Below, one piece after another: positions 60,750-64,000 of a stretch of DNA of 64,000 nt. The notes below the pieces were generated by a model. That model had not been told where the DNA came from and searched no databases. It saw only the letters and a list, made by a program, of their open reading frames with translations. Location of the stretch: the NCBI RefSeq assembly GCF_949987535.1, contig NC_080075.1, positions 39,616,269 through 39,680,268 on the forward strand, given 5' to 3'. This DNA comes from Balaenoptera acutorostrata. Lineage: Eukaryota > Chordata > Mammalia > Artiodactyla > Balaenopteridae. Position 1 is the first letter of the stretch; each line of letters begins with the position of its first letter. Both the position numbers and the translations under genes were made by a program.

Positions 60750-60905
60750 TGGGGGCAGGGATCAGGAGATTTGAGTTCTAGCCAGCCAAGTTTCCCTGGA
60801 CAGGTCAGTTCCCGCTTTGGGGCTCAGTTTCACTCTTGGTAAAGTTGGAGGTGGGACAGATTGACCCAGAGTTCTGTGATTAGTCCAAAGTTCTGTGACT
60901 AGAGT
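60750..60905 (+). repeat. MIR SINE
   Basis: Sense MIR core-like text: 'gatttgagttctagccagcc', 'acaggtcagttcccgctttg', 'ggctcagtttcactcttggt'. Confidence 0.55.
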
Positions 60906-61199
60906 TCCACATTCCTTAACCTCTGGATTATGAGAGCTCTTCCTGAAGAATCCTAATGACGGATTCAGTATTTGAAGGACAAAAATTCACCTTGAGAGGA
61001 CTCTCAGAAGCTATTGATATTACATATTTCTTTTTTTTTTTTTTTTTTAGAAACAGAGCTGGGGTAATTTTCTGTGTACATTTGGGTACAAGTGACTGGT
61101 GTTGTTAGCAATCAAAGGCTTGTTTCTACATTAAATTAATAGAATTTAGTTTCCTGGAATGCAAATTAGTAACAGGAATATGAAACATTTATTTGATTC

Positions 61200-61875
61200 T
61201 GTTTTTATAATGTTTATTTCCTCCATGCCCCCTCCTTCCGACTCTCACCTGGCCTCTTCTCCCTAACCCTTTTTACACATGATTTTATACTTGGATTATC
61301 AGCTTAATCTCAAATTCAGCTCTTCTCGCATTACTTTCCTGCTCAAAACCTTAATACCGTTCTGTTTACTGCATTGTAAAATACAAACTCCTCATGGCAC
61401 GCAAAGTCCTGTACCATCTGACGCAGTGCAGCGTCCCATCCCTGTGGCCCATTACTCCTTTTACCACAGACTTTCAAGCTCCCTGCTCTTTCTTTCCATG
61501 CCCAGAACTGTTCTGGCTCTCTGCCTTTGGCCCATTGATTCTTGCTTCCTGTTTTCACTTGTTCAGATTCTACCTATTCTTAAAATTTAAGGCCAAGGTT
61601 CTGCTACCAGCTTTTCTTGATCTCTCCTAAATGTAGGCAACCTCTTTTTTCTGAGCTCCCGTGGCAACTTACCTGCATTTCCCTCATAGCAGTTATCACT
61701 TTCTACTCTATATTTCTACTCTATAAATATATTACAGATATTTATGTTCATATCAATCTTCCTCACTAGATAATCAGCTTTATGAAGTCAGAAGCAATGT
61801 CTGTACCATATTTGTAGCCCTCGAAGTACCTGTCATGTAGTAGTTCCTCCACAAATGTTTGTTCGATGAATAAAA
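61200..61875 (+). repeat. L2 LINE 3' region
   Basis: A long collinear L2: 'actttcctgctcaaaacctt', 'caaactcctcatggcacgca', 'aaggccaaggttctgctacc', 'catgtagtagttcctccaca', 'gtttgttcgatgaataaa'. The 103-codon frame at 61,279-61,590 lies inside and is not a gene. Confidence 0.7.
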
Positions 61876-61885
61876 AATATCAGAG

Positions 61886-62220
61886 CAGGGCTTCCCTGGT
61901 GGCGCAGTGGTTAAGAATCCGCCTGCCAACGCAGGGGACACAGGTTTAAGCCCTGGTCTGGGAAGATCCCACATGCCGCAGAGCAACTAAGCCTGTGCGC
62001 CACAACTACTGAGCCTGTGCTCTAGAGCCCGCGAGCCACAACTACTCAAGCCCGAGGGCCTAGAGCCCATGCTCCGCAACAAGAGAAGCCACTGCAATGA
62101 GAAGCCCGCGCACCGCAACGAAGAGTAGCCCCCACTCGCCGCAACTAGAGAAAGCTGCACGCAGCAACAAAGACCCAATGCAGCCAAAATTTAATTAATT
62201 AATTAATTAATTTTTTAAAA
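61886..62220 (+). mobile_element. CHR SINE (long form) at the end of an L2, with 7-bp or longer TSD
   Basis: ATCAGAG at 61,879-61,885 and 62,221-62,227, preceded by A-runs on both sides. Full head 'cagggcttccctggtggcgc', monomers, and a (TAAT)n tail. Confidence 0.9.
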
Positions 62221-62263
62221 ATCAGAGTTACCATGGGAAATTTCTCCATTTATCTATTATTTA

Positions 62264-62286
62264 TCTGACTATCTATCTATCTATCC
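62264..62286. repeat. (TATC)n microsatellite, short
   Basis: Several TATC units in a row. Confidence 0.7.
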
Positions 62287-62699
62287 TATAATTTTTCAGC
62301 ATATTTCTGGTTTCAGTGAGGAAAATCAGGAAAAAAAGAAAAATGAGAAAGGTACAATAACTTAAACCACTGGTTTAGCATGTAATTAATATCTAGTTCC
62401 CTTCCTTCAAGCATTTTGCTGTAGTCAGCTTTCAAAAGTGGTTTAGGTTCACATGAGTTTGTATACTGTGATGTTCAAATGTTTGTTAAAGCTGATGCAA
62501 ATCTATGAAAAAGATCAACACCAACTCTGCAGATGCATCATACAAATTTTAATCTGGTGAGGTGAAGAATTCACTTGAGGCATTGCTACATGTGGGGCAC
62601 TGAAAAAAGTTGTGGCCTTTTTTTCTTTCTTTGTGGGGATGGGGCAAAGAACAGCCATTCAATGGAAAACAGACAGATGACTGACCATAGGGCTCATGA

Positions 62700-62870
62700 T
62701 AGATATAGATATATAGATATAGATATATATACACACATACATATATACACACATATATATTAAAGTGGTTATATATTTATATGTAAATATATAATCTATA
62801 TATTAATTACATAATATTTATATATTATATATGATATATAAATGTATATTTGTATATATAAAAAAGACTT
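62700..62870. repeat. AT-rich simple repeat: (TAGA)n then TA-rich
   Basis: TAGATA units followed by TATATA/CACATA blocks and a long AT-only stretch with many internal palindromes. Confidence 0.85.
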
Positions 62871-62939
62871 TATTAATTTCTATACCTTTTGTGATATTTG
62901 CCAAGTTTTAGACAAATTCTTTATCTTAAAATTAATCTT

Positions 62940-63311
62940 GGGACTTCCCTGGTGGTCCAGTGGTAAAAAATCCACCTTACAATGCAGGGGATGTGGGTTC
63001 GATCCCTGGTCAGGGAACTAAGATCCCACATGCTGTGGTGCAACTAAGCCTGTGCGCCACAACTACTGAGCTAGCACGCCTCAGTTAGAGAGCCCACATG
63101 CCGCAAACTACAGAGCCCACGCATCCTGGAGCCTGCACGCCACAACTAGAGAGAGAGAAGAAGAAAAACCCACACGCCACAACTAGAGAGAAACCCGCGC
63201 TCCACAACTAAAGATCCCACATGCCTCAGTGAAGATCCTGCATGCCACAACTAAGACCCGATGCAGCCAAAAAAAATTAAGTAAATAAATAAATAATAAA
63301 TCTTAAAATAA
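62940..63311 (+). mobile_element. Divergent CHR SINE variant with 13-bp TSD
   Basis: TAAAATTAATCTT at 62,927-62,939 and 63,312-63,324. The head resembles the CHR-2 type ('ggacttccctggtggtccag', 'gggttcgatccctgg') but it carries a long monomer region ('cgccacaactactgagct', 'cacgccacaactagagaga' twice). It is therefore a different arrangement from the other CHR copies. Confidence 0.93.
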
Positions 63312-63324
63312 TAAAATTAATCTT

Positions 63325-64000
63325 AAGAGCCTCACATCACATACTTGAAATAAAAGCTTTTATTTGTATATTGGCTTATAATTTTTCAAGCATTTCTACC
63401 CTTATTAACTCATTTGATTCTCATGTTTTATTTCCAAACATATATTTTACACCTATTTATAATTGTTCATCCATCATGAAAATGGAAAAATTCCATTTCT
63501 TATAAATGCAGTGGATTTGTCTGCTGGCCCTTTATTTGCTTCAGTCTTCTCTTTCTAATATATTTTATCCATATAGCAACAGTTTTCCTGACTTTCTACA
63601 TCTGTAGTTCTTCCTGTTTCTGATTTCCCAGTCTTTATTTTTAAGATGGTGACTTGTTCTTCATCTTTCTCCTTCCTCTGAGAAAGACCCATAAGTTTTT
63701 TCTTTGGAACTGTAATTCATCTCTTCCTTCCCCTTAATCTTGACTGACTCCAAAGATACTTAGTTGTAACCCATGCAATGGTAGTTGCTGCCCCTTATCG
63801 TGAACATTTTTATTGGAGAATCATTGTTTGTTAACACATTTAGTAAGATATTTTTGTCTTATATTATATTTAATATAAACCATATTTATTAATTTTTTCT
63901 CTTATTTTCTATAGCCTCAAAGATTGTTTTAATACTCAGATTTATTGTTTATTCTTTTATAAATATACATCTCCTTTAAGAGTTCTTTGATAATTTCCTA
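63325..64000. other. Unassigned sequence
   Basis: AT-rich, no feature identified to the window end. Confidence 0.4.

Overview
This window is mammalian intergenic or intronic DNA, almost certainly from a cetacean (whale or dolphin). The main evidence is repeated insertion of CHR-type tRNA-Glu-derived SINEs, which occur in the cetacean/hippo/ruminant clade and whose heads read like 'ggacttccctggtggcgcag'. There are also young artiodactyl/cetacean L1 3' ends and no BovB or Bov-A/ART2A repeats, which a ruminant window of this size would normally contain. I see no host protein-coding exon, tRNA or rRNA that I can support. The only host-gene trace is the 3' end of a probable processed retrocopy at the left edge (1-240).

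Layout. 1-4,960: a retrocopy tail, ancient L2 and MIR pieces, an antisense CHR SINE and otherwise unassigned AT-rich sequence. 4,960-7,100: a 5'-truncated antisense L1 with a 13-bp target-site duplication (TSD) and a CHR SINE nested inside it, followed by a short SINE with a 19-bp TSD and a sense L1 tail. 7,100-17,500: mostly unassigned sequence with scattered MIR, L2 and three TSD-flanked SINEs. 17,500-28,205: an old L1 3' end interrupted by a young, nearly complete antisense L1 (18,286-25,750). Its ORF1 is intact and its ORF2 is broken by one nonsense codon and one 1-base frameshift. Directly joined to its 5' end is a second L1 5' end (25,751-28,204: 5'UTR plus the first ~138 codons of ORF1). 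28,205-32,600: an L1 3' fragment and then an old antisense L1 containing three CHR SINEs and a hAT-Charlie transposon with a clean 8-bp TSD. 33,390-35,150: a MER5-like element and a sense L1. 43,300-51,340: old L1 segments cut by an ERV1-type solo LTR, an MLT2-like LTR and an MLT1-like LTR, with other LTR remnants upstream. 51,340-64,000: unassigned DNA with further SINEs, MIR, L2, a MER5A, L1 tails and AT-rich microsatellites.

The best candidate for something unusual is the composite L1 at 18,286-28,204. It has two consecutive L1 promoters/5' ends in the same orientation, and the body-proximal 5'UTR carries a 366-bp tandem duplication plus a 38-bp monomer array. I see no TSD around the composite, which suggests recombination, template switching or a deletion rather than one simple insertion. 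I found no CRISPR, operon or novel gene system. The remaining interest lies in nested insertion chronology, inverted SINE pairs and simple repeats.
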